A DNA stretch of 64,000 nt from Coptis chinensis (Eukaryota; Streptophyta; Magnoliopsida; Ranunculales; Ranunculaceae). Below the pieces are notes generated by a model that did no database searches, was not told the origin of the DNA, and saw nothing but the letters and a program-made list of their open reading frames with translations. Of the stretch, positions 48,701-60,352 are shown piece by piece. The position numbers and the translations under genes are program-made. The stretch's first letter is position 1; each line of letters starts with the position of its first letter. The stretch is from NCBI GenBank assembly GCA_015680905.1, contig CM027377.1, positions 14,160,501 to 14,224,500 of the forward strand. The letters are read 5' to 3'.

Positions 48701-50492
48701 CGGTTGATTATGGGGATTGTGTAATTTAAGTTGATCCTTTTATGATATGGCTTTTAAGGGTTTTTGTATGTGTTGTATACACCCCGTCATAGCCTAGGTT
48801 TTTAGACAATTGAACATAGCGATGTTTGAGATATTTATATTTCAAATATTCACTTTGTAATTGTTTAGAAATTCGGGTTGTGACATTAACCCAATTATCA
48901 AACTAAAATATAAAGCAAAAAGCAGTGTTACATTAGTTATTAACTAAGAACTATAAAATGAATACATACAAATTAAATTACCTCGTTAAGAAACATTTTG
49001 TTAACAAACACAAACATCAACCCACTAAGCTTAAGTACTACTCTTTTTTCCCATCTCACATATTAAACGCAGATGACAATGATAATTAAGAAAAAAATGA
49101 CATCTTTTTCTAAAATTAAAATTTAAAAACAAAAAAAGCAACGGAAAATAGAGAGAGAGAAAAGAAAGACATCCTTACCTTAAATTGGAGACGAGGAGAA
49201 GTGATGAAAACAAATGAGGAAGATGAAGAAGGGGATGCTCCTTTCTCCTGGTTCTCTTTCAGTTCTATATTTTTTTTTGGTTTCCTTTTCCTAAAAAATT
49301 TAGGTCTGGAACACGGACTCAAAACCATTTCCATTTCCCTAATTTTGTTTCCGCACGGACAACAAACTTTCCTTTTCTTGGGCAAACAAACAGCTAAACC
49401 ACTATGGAAAAGGTGGATCACACCTCTTTTCCTTTCCTTTCCGTAGTCTTTCCTCCAGAACAAACATGTCCTAAAGCTCCAAATTGCTAGCAAAGCTCAT
49501 GGACTCAGAGAACCATGAAACAAGTTGAAGAATCCAAACTTGAGTCCCTAAGCCAGCTAAAGAAGAGATTTTCGGATAAAAAACTTGGTCAAACTGACCT
49601 AAATTAGCTCGAAAGTCAGGAGAAAACTTCAAACGGCGATATCTTCCGTCTCCTAACTCTGATTCAAACATTTGACTAGCTAAAATGATTAGCGTAGAAA
49701 ACTCTACGTAACAGTATCTAGCTTCCTAAAAATGGTCGTACAGTTTGGAATATGAAGATAAAGCCAAAGCCCATGACTATTCCAAAGAATTTTTTTAGAA
49801 TATTTTCTATAATATTTTTAGAATATTCTCTTGGATATTATATTTTATTTGTAACCGTTAGTTTTAGATTAGACGGATTGAATCTAGACCATCAAAAAAA
49901 CTATAAATAGAAAGGTCTAGTTTTAGTTTTTCTCATATAATGGTTAGTTTTTCATCAGTAGTAGTATAGTTAGATTTACTGCTTTCTAGTGTAATTTTAC
50001 TGCTTTCTAGATTAATTTACTACTTTCTGTTTTAAATTCATTTACTGCTTTCAGTTTTTAATTTTATTTTTCTGCTTTATGACTTCAAATTATGTTTTCA
50101 ATCTCTAAATCAATTATAAAATAGAAAAATCAAGTCAAACTTTCTCTCATCCACTTTCTCACTAAATCACGTGATCAAATTAATAGTTTATGCTTATAAA
50201 AAAACATTTGCAATTTTATTGAAATGTGAATGAAATGACAAACCCGACCGCTGTGTTACAAATAGATCAATGGTGCCGTTGCCGGGGATAAATGTAATAA
50301 ATGTGGCAGCGGGAATAGACTTTGATTTTTGGTGGAGTTGGGTTGAGACGGTAGTGTTGGTCTGATTGTTGATTGGTTGTGTTGACTGGTCTGTTTTGTT
50401 GGAGGTGATGGTGACAAGTTGAGATGATGCAGTGATGCTCTTGCTGCTGCTACTACCCCTCTTGTTGCTGCTCTTATTGCTTCCTGTTACTG
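45765..50492 (+). repeat. Array unit E, LTR split by the 3-kb element
   Basis: LTR 45778-50269, TATA box at 49901, PBS at 50271 (TGGTGCCGTTGCCGGGGAT, one mismatch). The insertion 45844-48885 sits at the same base as in unit D. Without it the unit is about 1.68 kb. Confidence 0.75.
45844..48885. mobile_element. 3.0-kb LTR-like element (copy 2), same site as copy 1
   Basis: It has the same termini as copy 1 (TATAACACCCCG ... GGGTTGTGACA) and the same TTAAC duplication (45839-45843, 48886-48890), and is collinear with it throughout. Differences include a T-run followed by (TA)n near 46265-46295 and an extra block near 47125. The 3-kb copies lie in neighbouring units at the identical position, so one is a duplicate of the other and not a separate insertion. 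Confidence 0.7.
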
Positions 50493-52189
50493 CTAGGTGG
50501 TTCTATAATACCTACTAGCTTTCTGAAAAATATGTTTGTGAGTGTGTGGTGCATAAGGTGTACTAGTTAACCCAATTATCAAACTAAAATATAAAGCAAA
50601 AAGCAGTGTTACATTAATTATTAACTAAGAACTATAAAATGAATACATCCCAATTAAATTACCTCGTTAAGGAACATTTTGTTAACAAACGCAAACATCA
50701 ACCCACTAAGCTCAAATATTACTCTTTTTTCACATCTCACATATTCAACGCAGATGACAATGATAATTAAGAAAAAAATGACATCTTTTTCTAAAATTAA
50801 AATTTAAAAACAAAAAAAGCAATGTAAAATAAAGAGAGAAAAAAGAAAGTTATTCTTACCTGAATTGGAGACGAGGAGAAGTGATGAAGACAAATGAGGA
50901 AGATGAAGAAGGGGCTGCTCCTTTCTCTTGGTTCTCTTTCGGTTCTATTTTTTTTTTTGGTTTCCTTTCCCTAAAATTTTTAGGTCTGGAGCGCGGACTC
51001 AAAACCAATTCCATTTTCCTAATTTTGTTTCCGCACGGACAATAAGCTTTCCTTTCCTTGGGCAAACAAACAACCAACACCATGGAAAAGGTGGATCACA
51101 ATCTTTACCTTTCCTTTCCGTAGTCTTTCCTCCAGAACAAACAGGCCCTCAAGCTCCAAACTGCCAGCAAAGCTCATGGACTTAGAGAACCATGAAACAA
51201 GTTGAAAAATCCAAACTTGAGTCCCTAAGCCATCTAAAGAAGAGATTTTCGGATAAAAAACTTGGTCAAACTGACCTAAATTAGCCCGAAAGTCAGGAGA
51301 AAACTTCAAACGGCGATATCTTCCACCTCCTAACTCTGATTCAAACATTTGACCAGCTAAAGTGATCAGCGTAGAAAACTCTACGTAACAGTATCTAGCT
51401 TCCAAAACATGGTCGTACAGTTTGGAATATGAAGATAAAGACAAAGCCTGTTACTATTTAGTCAAAGCCCATTACTATTCCAGAGAATATTTCTATAATA
51501 TTTTCTATAATATTTCTAGAATATTTCCTCGGATATTATATTTTATTTGTAACCGTTAGTTTTAGATTAGACGGATTGAATCTAGACCGTCAAAAAAACT
51601 ATAAATAGAAGGGTCTAGTTTGAGTTTTTCTCATAGGATGGTTAGTTTTCCATCAATAGGAGTAGAGTTAGATTTACTGCTTTCTAGTGTAATTTTACTG
51701 CTTTCTAGATTAATTTACTACTTTCTGTTTTAAATTCATTTATTGCTTTCAGTTTTTAATTTTATTTTTCTTCTTTATGATTTCAAATTATGTTTTCAAT
51801 CTTTAAATCAATTAGAAAATAAAAAAAATCAAATCAAACTTTCTCTCATCCACTTTCTCACTAAATCACGTGATTGAATTAATAGTTTATGTTTATATAT
51901 AAACATTTACAATTTTATTGAAATGTGAATAACATGACAAACCCGACCGCTGTGTTACAAATAGATCAATAGCGCCGTTGCCGTGGATAAATGTAATAAA
52001 TGTGGCGGCGGGAATAGACTTTGATTTTTGGTGGAGCTGGGTTGAGACGGTAGTGTTGGTCTGATTGTTGATTGGTTGTGTTGACTGGTCTGTTTTTTTG
52101 GAGGTGATGGTGGCAAGTTGAGATGGTGCAGTGGTGCTCTTGCTGCTGCTACTACCCACCTGTTGCTGCTTAATTGCTTGCTGCTAGTG
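50493..52189 (+). repeat. Array unit F (uninterrupted)
   Basis: LTR 50506-51968 (start mutated to TAATACC), TATA box at 51599, PBS at 51970 with two mismatches (TAGCGCCGTTGCCGTGGAT). The interior is about 240 bp. Confidence 0.75.
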
Positions 52190-52257
52190 ATAGGTGGTTC
52201 TATGATACCTACTAGCTTTCTGAAAAATATGTTTGTGAGTGTGTGGTGCATAAGGTG
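52190..52257 (+). repeat. Array unit G, truncated stub
   Basis: TAGGTGGTTCTATGATACC and the first 55 bp of a seventh LTR, ending abruptly at GCATAAGGTG before unrelated sequence. This marks the right edge of the array. Confidence 0.75.
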
Positions 52258-52838
52258 AATGTAGTGAGTGTGTTGAAGTAGATGTATGCGTGAATGAAGT
52301 GTGTGAAATGATTAGCTTTTTAAAGTATTGATATGTGAGTGTGGTATTAAATATGTGAGTGCATTTACTATTGAGATTACTTTATTTTGTTGTGAGTGTG
52401 CTTTTTGATTGATTTGTTGTGCCTGTGAACATAAATATGATGATGAGAAGGAAAGTGGAGATGAGTGATGGTCTAGTAATATAAAAAATGATTGGTGAGG
52501 TGAGTGGTGTATCTTCAAGGATGTTTTCTAAAATCCACTTGGTCAATCCAATGACCACCTTCTTCATCCAGATGCCTTTTTCAATTGGATTACAAATCTT
52601 TATCCTTATATGTTGAGTCAGCTAGCAAGGGAAAGTCAAAACAAGACTAGTGTTTTTGCACTTAAAGTACGCATACAATTGGTTGGTGCCCATCAACAAA
52701 ACTGTGTCCCGTAATTGAAGCTCATTACTATCAGGCTGTTAATTAGAAATGCTTGTTGATTAGAAATGGCGCAATGTTACTACATCTGTAATGACCTTAC
52801 AACTTCATGTAGAGTTGTATGAGCATATGTAAAAATAA

Positions 52839-52905
<67 letters not shown>

Positions 52906-52992
52906 GTAGTAGTAGTAATAATAATATTATTATTAATAAATAATTAAATAATTAAGTGTGTGTGTGTGTGTGTTTAGGACTTAAGGACCTAT
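52258..52992. repeat. Unassigned flank with (TAA)n, (TAG)n and (TG)n microsatellites
   Basis: No gene is seen. A long (TAA)n run lies at about 52837-52905, followed by a short (TAG)n and a (GT)n run at about 52955-52973. Confidence 0.7.
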
Positions 52993-53945
52993 GGTATAAC
53001 ACCCCGTTTATTTTCTTTATTTTTCCCTATTTATTAGGGTTTAAAAAGTAATAATAATATTAAAAAGAAAATATAAAGATAAAGATAAAATAAGATAAGA
53101 TAAAAACGTGGGAGAGTTAGAGGGGTTTGGTTACAACTAAACTCTCCCTCTTTGTTAGTTTTTTTGGGGGTTTTTTGAAATACAAATAACAAAATAGGAG
53201 ACGTGTAAAAAAAAAAACAAAACAAAAGAGAGCCTATGACTTAAGAGTGCTGGAGAGAGGAAAAAAAATAAGGGAGAAGAAGACAACCTTCATACAGTAT
53301 CGACTTTTGAGTTTGCCGGTTCCTTTCACTACACATGCTAAAGATTTCACTATTCCAATTCAAGTGAGTAGATCTAACAATATTGAGTGGTTTATTATAT
53401 TTACTTCTTTATGTATATTCAATCCTTGAATTCGTTCTTTAAGATAATGGTCAGAGGGTACAAGTATTGTTTGAGTATCGTTTAATATGGTTTCTTGAGT
53501 AGAAATTATTATGAGTAGTACACGTAAGTTTTCCAGTTGTTATATTCATGTGTGTGTTGACTTGCTTACCTGAGCTAGTGGTGGTCAAATCTCATAGTTG
53601 TTTGACATTGGTTGAATTATTATTATTGTTTTTGCTAAGGTTCGATAACGTAATTTGAATATGCGAATGATTATAAGCTAAGTAGAAACCATGACATGCA
53701 TGTGATGTAGTTACAGGAGATAGGTTTGGTTACACAGAAGGAGGTATACCGTACTCCCTTGATTTTCCTCACCTAATAATTACACACAGACTATGAGTCA
53801 AACTTTAGTGTACATGAGCATAAATTTAGTTTTGAACCCTTATATTAATTTTCTTTTTGTACAAAGATCATGCATGTGTGTGAACCTTTCTATTGAATAA
53901 GGAATGTGTAAATACTCATGGCGTGGGCTTGGTATATATATGGGA
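52993..53945 (+). mobile_element. Possible LTR-like fragment with TATAACACCCCG start
   Basis: It opens TATAACACCCCGTTTATTTTC, the same first 12 bases as the 3-kb element. As in that element, TA-rich repeats then a purine-rich stretch (GGAGAGAGGAAAAAAAATA) follow. The rest diverges and no TGTGACA terminus was found before 54000, so it is probably a truncated member of a related family. Confidence 0.35.
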
Positions 53946-54700
53946 TCTTGGGTAATTTCCCAAGTAGTAACCCATAATATCAATTTGTTCCCAAGTAGCA
54001 ACCCACTTCCAATTTTGACTTTTCAACGAGGTTTTTGACATTTTTGCCTTTCAAATAAAAACAAAACACTTTTCTTTCTCCTTTTACAATCTCTCACCTC
54101 TTACACTTTTCTCTCTCCTTGTCCCCATAATGTTGACGTATTTGAGTTTTGTTTTTAACAAAACATTACTCTTTCTCCTCTTACACTTTTCTCTCTCCTC
54201 TTACACTCAATCATTGATTTTTTTAGTTTGTTTTTTTTATTTCATAAGTAATTAAAATTACTAAAAATATAATAGATAAAAATAATTAATAAATAATAAA
54301 ACAATAAATTTAACACAATCCATCTTCATTCAAATAACAAAATTCATATTCCTTGCAAAATAATAAAAGATACCTCATAATAAAATTAACAAAAGATATA
54401 TTCCATTAAAATGATAAAATTTATATTCTTTTCAAATTCATTACATCAATCCAACAAAATTGAAATTCTAAATCATGAAGTAGTTTCATCAGTAGATGGG
54501 ATAATTATTTGTCAATGTACAACAGTAAAGTTGATGATATATAATGCACATGAGTTTGTCAGTCCCTCACTTATAAGATGAAAATAAACAGATGAATTTG
54601 GTGGGAAAATTGTTAGGCAGGAATAAATGAGCAGGAAAACTGTAAGCGAGAAAACAATTAACAGTAGTAAAGTTGTTGATATACAGTGCATGTGAGTTTG

Positions 54701-56063
54701 TCAGTCTCGCACTTGTAGGACAATGATGTCATCATAAACCCAAACCCATTGTTCTTTTCCTCTTAATGGCGTCCACTTCTCCCTATATGTATCCATAATC
54801 ATTTCCTTTGTGTACCAATGCATGCAAAAGTCATATGCACATAGCTTACCGTCATCGATTGCCTTCATAGCATGGCTACAAGGAAGACCAACCTGCTGAA
54901 AGAAACCATAAGTGCAAGTCTTCTCCAAAAGGTCTACGGTGTCAATATGATCCACTGATTGCACAGAGTAAACATGCTCACTTGCCCTTACCACTGTGAA
55001 AGGTCTACTTGTATATCTCGATGAGATGAGCACATCCTCGGCTGATTTGGTCAGTTTTGTCTTCAACTTTGACGCCATCACCCGGTAGTCATAGAAATGT
55101 TTCATTATGTTCAACCTGATACCATTGACAAAATGAGATGTCACTTGCATAGCTCTCTCTGGAAGTATCATCTTATTCCAGCTCTATGTGATTTGTGTAA
55201 CAAATGCCATACCGTCTCCTTTTAGCAAAAGCACAACACCACGACTCTTTTGGAATCTTAACAATCTTAACATAACATTTGTTGTCGCAACAATACATTT
55301 GGCTCATTAGTCTTACAAATTCTGCCTGTTTGTAAGCTTCAGCTGCTCTCTTCACCTTCCCTTTTGTTTATTGCTTAGTCACACAGTTTGAAATGTGTTG
55401 TGCACAAAAGCAATGAACCACATTAGGAAGTATTTTAGGCACGACCTGAAGAATGCTTGCATGCCTATAATAGAGAAGAACAAAGTTTAGCTCAGTCCCA
55501 ACAACAAGGTCTCTCAACTTTTCCAGAAACCAATCCCAATGGTCATTGTTTTCCTTCGAGACTATAGCAAATGCAATTGGAAACACGTGGCTATCACCAT
55601 CCGTCGCGATAGCAGTTAGTATGACTGACTTGTACCTACTTGTCATGAAAGTGCCATCAATCATAATCCATGGACGAAGATATCTTTTGTAAGCTCGAAC
55701 AGTGACGCCGTAGCTAACAAACAAACGTTCAAACTTGTGGTCATGGGCGGACGACGTTAATAGCTTGGTGAAACAATCTGAATGCACTCTTTTAAGTTCT
55801 TTACAATAATTTGGCAACATTTGGTACGACTCACTGAAGCATCCCCTTATCTGTAAGCAAAAAAGCCAAACGAACATAGGTTAGTAGTTGCTATTGTTGC
55901 GTTCATCACTTGATGATATAACTAAGGCTGTTACCTTCTGTATTGCAATTTCTTTCGCTTTCCAAGCAACTTTATAAGACACATTTGTCTGGTGTGCGCT
56001 CTTCACCTCCAACTGCAAATGTTTCGGAGCCATATCAATATTGTCCCTAAGTTTCGATTTCAC
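54701..56063 (-). pseudogene. MULE (Mutator-like) transposase relic
   Basis: In order on the minus strand: VSYKVAWKAKEIAIQKV (about 55950), typical of MULE N-terminal parts; the catalytic core with MIDGTFMTSRYKSVILTAIA and HWDWFLEKLR (55505-55680); CAQHISNCV; a linker KRAAEAYKQAEFVRLMSQ; then a SWIM-type finger GLPCSHAMKAI near 54885. The finger reads CTYG where CxCG is normal, so one zinc ligand is lost. The frame is broken into at least four pieces. A splice-like CAG lies at the start of the catalytic part. MULE enzymes cut and paste DNA with long inverted ends; the ends were not found here. Confidence 0.75.
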
Positions 56064-57028
56064 AACTTCTGAAACCCATTTTGCAATTACTTGGTGTTGT
56101 GAACATATTCCTTAGTATATAGTGTATACTCAAAAAATTACAACCTAATGGATCTCTCTTTTTTCTTTTTCCTCTCTTCTTTTTTCTCTCCTATTCTTTA
56201 TATACTGTATCTTTTTTCCTAACTTCTCTTCTCATCAGGTTCGTTCATCTCCTCTCCATCATGCGCCCTTCAGCTCTCCACCTGTCCCACTCCCTATATG
56301 GCAGTTCTCGGCAGTTAGGTTACCGCGGACCTGATCCACTGCATCATGTCTCCTCTTCGCAACTCTGCGTACAACCCCTTTGCTACCTATGACTCCACAT
56401 GTCATCAATAGGTCCTATACAGATGCCCCTCTCGGTCTCGTTGACATTCCGTGGTATCATTTATGGTCCGCAGACCGTTTACGGTTCCGAGAATCCACCC
56501 AAACCTCCCCCTCCAAATATTCCATCTCTGGCACATACCTCCTTTGCATGTGCGCCATCATAGACGTGTCCAAGGGGCACGTGTATGGAACCTGTCTTTT
56601 CGGCGCACGCGCATTGAACCTGCCTTTTCGATTTTCGAGGACCCACGTGTCTTTTTCCTTCCTGGAATTTTTTTTTTTCTTATGATATTACGTTTTACCC
56701 CCGCCGCAGTATCCCGCTCAAAAATCTCTCTTTCTTCAAAACCCCACTTTTGTATCTAAACCCTCTCACTTTTCTCACTCTGCTCCATCCTTCTCACTGT
56801 TCTTCGTTTCCGATGGATCTTTGGTCGCTCAAGGTTCGAGTTTTCCTCACTGTTCTTCGTTTTCGTTGCTCTTTGCTGCTTATTACCTCAAGTTTGTCTT
56901 CATCCCTTTTGTTCCTGTTCTTTGTACCCGATTACTCTTATTCGTGTTACTGTTCCTTCATTTCCCTTCGTGGTTTATTTTCCCCCTTGTTACCTCAGTT
57001 GGGGCTCTCCAATTTGTTTGATTCTATT
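56064..57028. other. Flank between MULE relic and Tat-like extra ORF, possible LTR
   Basis: Pyrimidine-rich sequence with no recognised gene. By position it could be the LTR of the minus-strand Tat-like element, but I could not define ends. Open frames here match nothing. Confidence 0.3.
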
Positions 57029-59253
57029 ATGTCGGAATCCGAATCTGTGAGTACCTCAGGTACTCGATCCGATGGATTGGCGTCCTCCACCTCCAGATCT
57101 AGCGGTCATACCACGGAACGATCTGAGTCAACGGCTTCTGACACTTCTAGCCCTGCCGCGGAACCTTCCATTTCAGGAAGGAAAGCCACTCTTCCTCCCC
57201 TTCATATCGCTGTAGACCCAACTTAGATGCCGTTAAAACTGCTTACGGCATCCCAGCCGATGTGATCCTTGAGCACGTGCCTGGCGTCACCCATTTCCCA
57301 CATCTTGTTACACCGCGGCCCGGTTGTCTCATCGCTACCGTAGGTCATATAGCCGTAGGCTTGTGGTTTCCCTTAACTCCTCTGGATGTCGAGGTATGTA
57401 ACCACTTCAACATCCCCCCATGCCAAGGCATTGGTAACTTTTGGAGCATCCTATACGCCGCGAATCACTACAACGAAACCAATTCACCCAAAAATCCAAC
57501 TCTGCGACATAATAGCTCATTATTATATAAAGAAAAGCACCAAATTTGGTAGTGTAGGATATCAATCCTTTTGTACCAGTCCACAGAAGAAGTCCTTTGT
57601 CCTCCATATTACTACCTCTGACAAAATATGGCATTATTATCCGTTATATGTGTCCGGTAGTTTTCTATCCGCGGATCTTTCATCTGAAGTTTCTCTAAGG
57701 CATCTCAGTTTCCTTTCTAGTGGTACGTAACATCTTTTGGTTTTGCGATTGCCCTTCCTAACTTGCTTTTAACTTGTCTTTCTTCTGTGACACAGGTTGG
57801 AGCCCTGATTCGCGATCTAAAATTTACACCGGCGTCTCATCAGCAATTTTCCAAAGGCTCCGTGATTTGGGAAGTGCCCAGTGTGAAGTTCTTGGTATAG
57901 ATCCAAAAAAGGGCAACCTTCTTCTCCGTGATCCTTTGTTGAAAAGCATTGGTAAATATCAAGGTCCGCTCTACCACCCAGCACCACCCAAAGAAAGACT
58001 TCCCAAATCCTCCCCTCGCCCTAAAAGAAGGGCCTTCAAGTCCTTCAAGTACACCAACAAGATATACCACTCCAAAGTCGTTGCCCAACGAGTTGCCACT
58101 CAATCTCATACCGCTACTCCTAATACCGCCCCCTCTTCCTACTCTGCCGTGGCGGATTGGGAAGACGACTTTACTCAACCCTCATCCACTGTAACTGAAG
58201 CTGCCATGGCCACTAATAAGCTCAAACTTTGGGAAAGTGACTTGGACGGGGAGGAGGCCACCGAAGTTGCGTCCAAGAGTCCCCCAGCCAAAAAGGCTAG
58301 GACCGCTGCTCCGACATTCACTGAAACCGTATATGTACCGTCCACGCCTATTGCTCTAGATCTGGTAAAGACCCTTACCTTATCCGGGGCCTTTGCCATC
58401 TGGTGCCATTGACATATGGCGCCCTCAATTCAGGGCCAGGGATTGGGATATAACAACTCGTGACTCGGCCCTAGAAAACACCGCTTTTGCGGCCTCTCTT
58501 TTCTTCAGCTCGCATCTTCCCAAAAATCAAGCATATGGAGACTTTGGAACGTTCACTTCGCATAGAGCATCCATCTACCACGGCTAGGAAAAGGTTTACA
58601 TTTTTCCCCTTGTTACCTATCTTTTCATTTGGATAGTTTGGTAACCAATCATTCTTTTCAGCTGAGTTTGGACATTGGCTATGTGGTGCGCGGCTTAACC
58701 AACACGCTGGAATCATTGGAGACCGTGAAGCAAGAGATTGAAGGCCCTGATGGCTGGAAGGCTAAATCGTAAGTTGGAGAAGGATCGTGGACGATCTTGA
58801 ATTATAGCCGTGAAGGCTCAAAAGGCGCTCCAGCTAGCTGAAGACAAGCATCGCGACTATGTGGCTGGTGTGACATCCAAACTTGAGGGCCAAAAAGCGA
58901 CGGGTAAGATAGCCACTCAAGCCGCTGTAGACAAGGCCGTGACGGAGGCTGCAGAACGTTTTCGTAGTCTAGCCGAGAAGAAGATTAGCCAAGAACTTAA
59001 ACAACAGCTCAAAAATCTCACTGTGTCTAGCCGTTTTCTTCCCGTTCCCCTTCCAGTAGCGGATATTCCAACCTCTGTTCCCTTGCCTGCTCCCTCCCCG
59101 GTCACTTCCCCCACTGATGCTGCTACTAAAGTGATGCCTCTACCCACATCCAGTGTGGTTGCCTCTCCTATTGACTTGGATAACGATCCTCCTTCCTCTA
59201 GTGAAGGGGATTTGGCGTCCACTCTGAAGGATGCGACCGATGGGCAGCAGTAA
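57029..59253 (+). pseudogene. Extra (antisense) ORF of a Tat-lineage gypsy element
   Basis: It begins at ATG 57029 (MSESESVSTSG), a serine-rich start. After a one-base loss near 57220, a conserved part follows: VILEHVPGVTHFPH, GLWFPLTPLDVEVCNHFNI and IGNFWSILYA, which look like the putative gypsy-type transposon domain. A second shift lies near 57478. An intron with GTACGT donor (57723) and CACAG acceptor (57795) joins FLSSG to GWSPDSRSKIYTG. Downstream pieces are basic, then a coiled-coil-like segment rich in K, A and E (58810-59050) and a proline-rich tail. Its function is unknown. It lies opposite in strand to the integrase at 60353-61158, matching the antisense extra ORFs known in Tat elements. 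Confidence 0.55.
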
Positions 59254-59504
59254 CTCATTGGAATTTATGTCTTTGTCTAAGTGAAACTTGTGTTTTTGTA
59301 ATCCCTATACTTTGACTTATTGCACTTTTTGTATTATATCCTTTGCCTGGTTTTCTGGGTATGCTGAGCAGGTTTTTAATGTCAGTTGTTTTGCATTCCC
59401 GAGTTCCTTGTTAGCAAATCTAATTCCCATTGAATGTACTTTTGATATCCATCTTTAGCGTTGGAGTTTGTTTCTGTCTTACCTAATTTTGCTTCATAAT
59501 TGAT

Positions 59505-60232
59505 TTGGACATCCAGTCCGCGAAGGCTCATCCCCATTGTCTTTGATCAATTTGTGAAAAGCTAATGGGGCAGTATTTCGGTTTGCCCCAAGTTTGATTC
59601 GGACGTGTAGTCCGCGAAGGGATCATCCTCCCCCCCCCCCCCGCTCTCTTTGAACAGCTGTGAAGCCTGATGGGGGTAGCTCATTTTGCCCCCAGTTTGA
59701 TTCGGACGTGAAGTCCGCGAAGGGCTCGGGCTCGTCCCCCCGGTTTTCTTTGAACGGCTGTGAAGCCTGATGGGGGCAGCTCATTTTGCCCCCAGTTTGA
59801 TTCGGACGCTGCGTTTGCGAAGGGCTCCTCCCCGCTGTCTTTGAACGGCTGTGAAGCCTAATGTGGGGCAGCTCATTTTGCCTCTTGATTGATTCGGACG
59901 TGAAGTCCGCGAAAGGCTCATCCCCCCCCCCGCTCTCTTTGAACGGCTGTGAAGCCTGATGGGGGCAGCTCATTTTGCCCTCAGTTTGATTCGGACGCTG
60001 CGTCCGTGAAGGGCTCATCCCCCCTACTGTCTTTGCACGGCTTTGAAGCCTAATGTGGGGCAGCTCATTTTGCCCCTTGATTGATTCGGACGTGAAGTCC
60101 GTGAAGGGCTCGTCTCCCCCGCTCTCTTTGAACGACTGTGAAGCCTGATGGGGGCAGCTCATTTTGCCCCTAGTTTGATTCGGACATTGCATCCGCGAAG
60201 GGCTCATCCCCCCCCCCGCTGTCTTTGATCAA
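59505..60232. repeat. Tandem repeat block, period about 90-100 bp, about 7 copies
   Basis: Each copy contains GAAGCCTGATGGGGGCAGC, CTCATTTTGCCCC, TTGATTCGGACG, GTCCGCGAAGGGCTC, then a C-run of varying length. The first copies are more diverged. C-run length accounts for much of the period change. It lies between integrase and the antisense ORF, the hypervariable 3' position where Tat elements often grow satellites. Confidence 0.85.
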
Positions 60233-60352
60233 CCAGTATTCATGCTATGGCGCAAGAAATGCATTCTTTATTTCATTGACTTAGAATTCCACACACAATA
60301 CAATTTCTAATTGCTCTATATATACAAAAAAAAATCTTGTCCCATCGGAAAG

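Larger units (their letters stand above)
17695..52257 (+). repeat. Tandem LTR-internal array of a TRIM-like retroelement (six units plus stub)
   Basis: Six direct units of about 1.66-1.71 kb (insertions removed) follow one another with no spacer, then a 68-bp stub. Each begins CTAGGTGGTTCTATGATACC. I read each as an LTR (TGATACC to AGATCA, about 1.42-1.48 kb) followed by about 0.22 kb of interior. The interior opens one base later with a primer-binding site complementary to the 3' end of plant tRNA-Asp(GUC). All six carry the TATA box CTATAAATAG, 369-371 bp before the PBS. The sequence before each LTR start, AGGTGGTTCTA, resembles the GGTGGTT at the end of the polypurine tract of the 9.7-kb element at 28065. 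No gag or pol is present, so it must use enzymes in trans. The array is interrupted by several later insertions. Confidence 0.75.

Noticed and set aside
17695-52257. The regular array considered as a centromeric or other satellite
   Set aside because: Each unit has LTR termini, a TATA box and a PBS in register, which a plain satellite would not need. The retroelement reading explains more.
59623-60207. A 194-codon minus-strand open frame with repeated peptide (GQNELPHIRL and similar)
   Set aside because: It is a by-product of the tandem repeat block. The C-runs shift the frame between copies, and no family is recognised.
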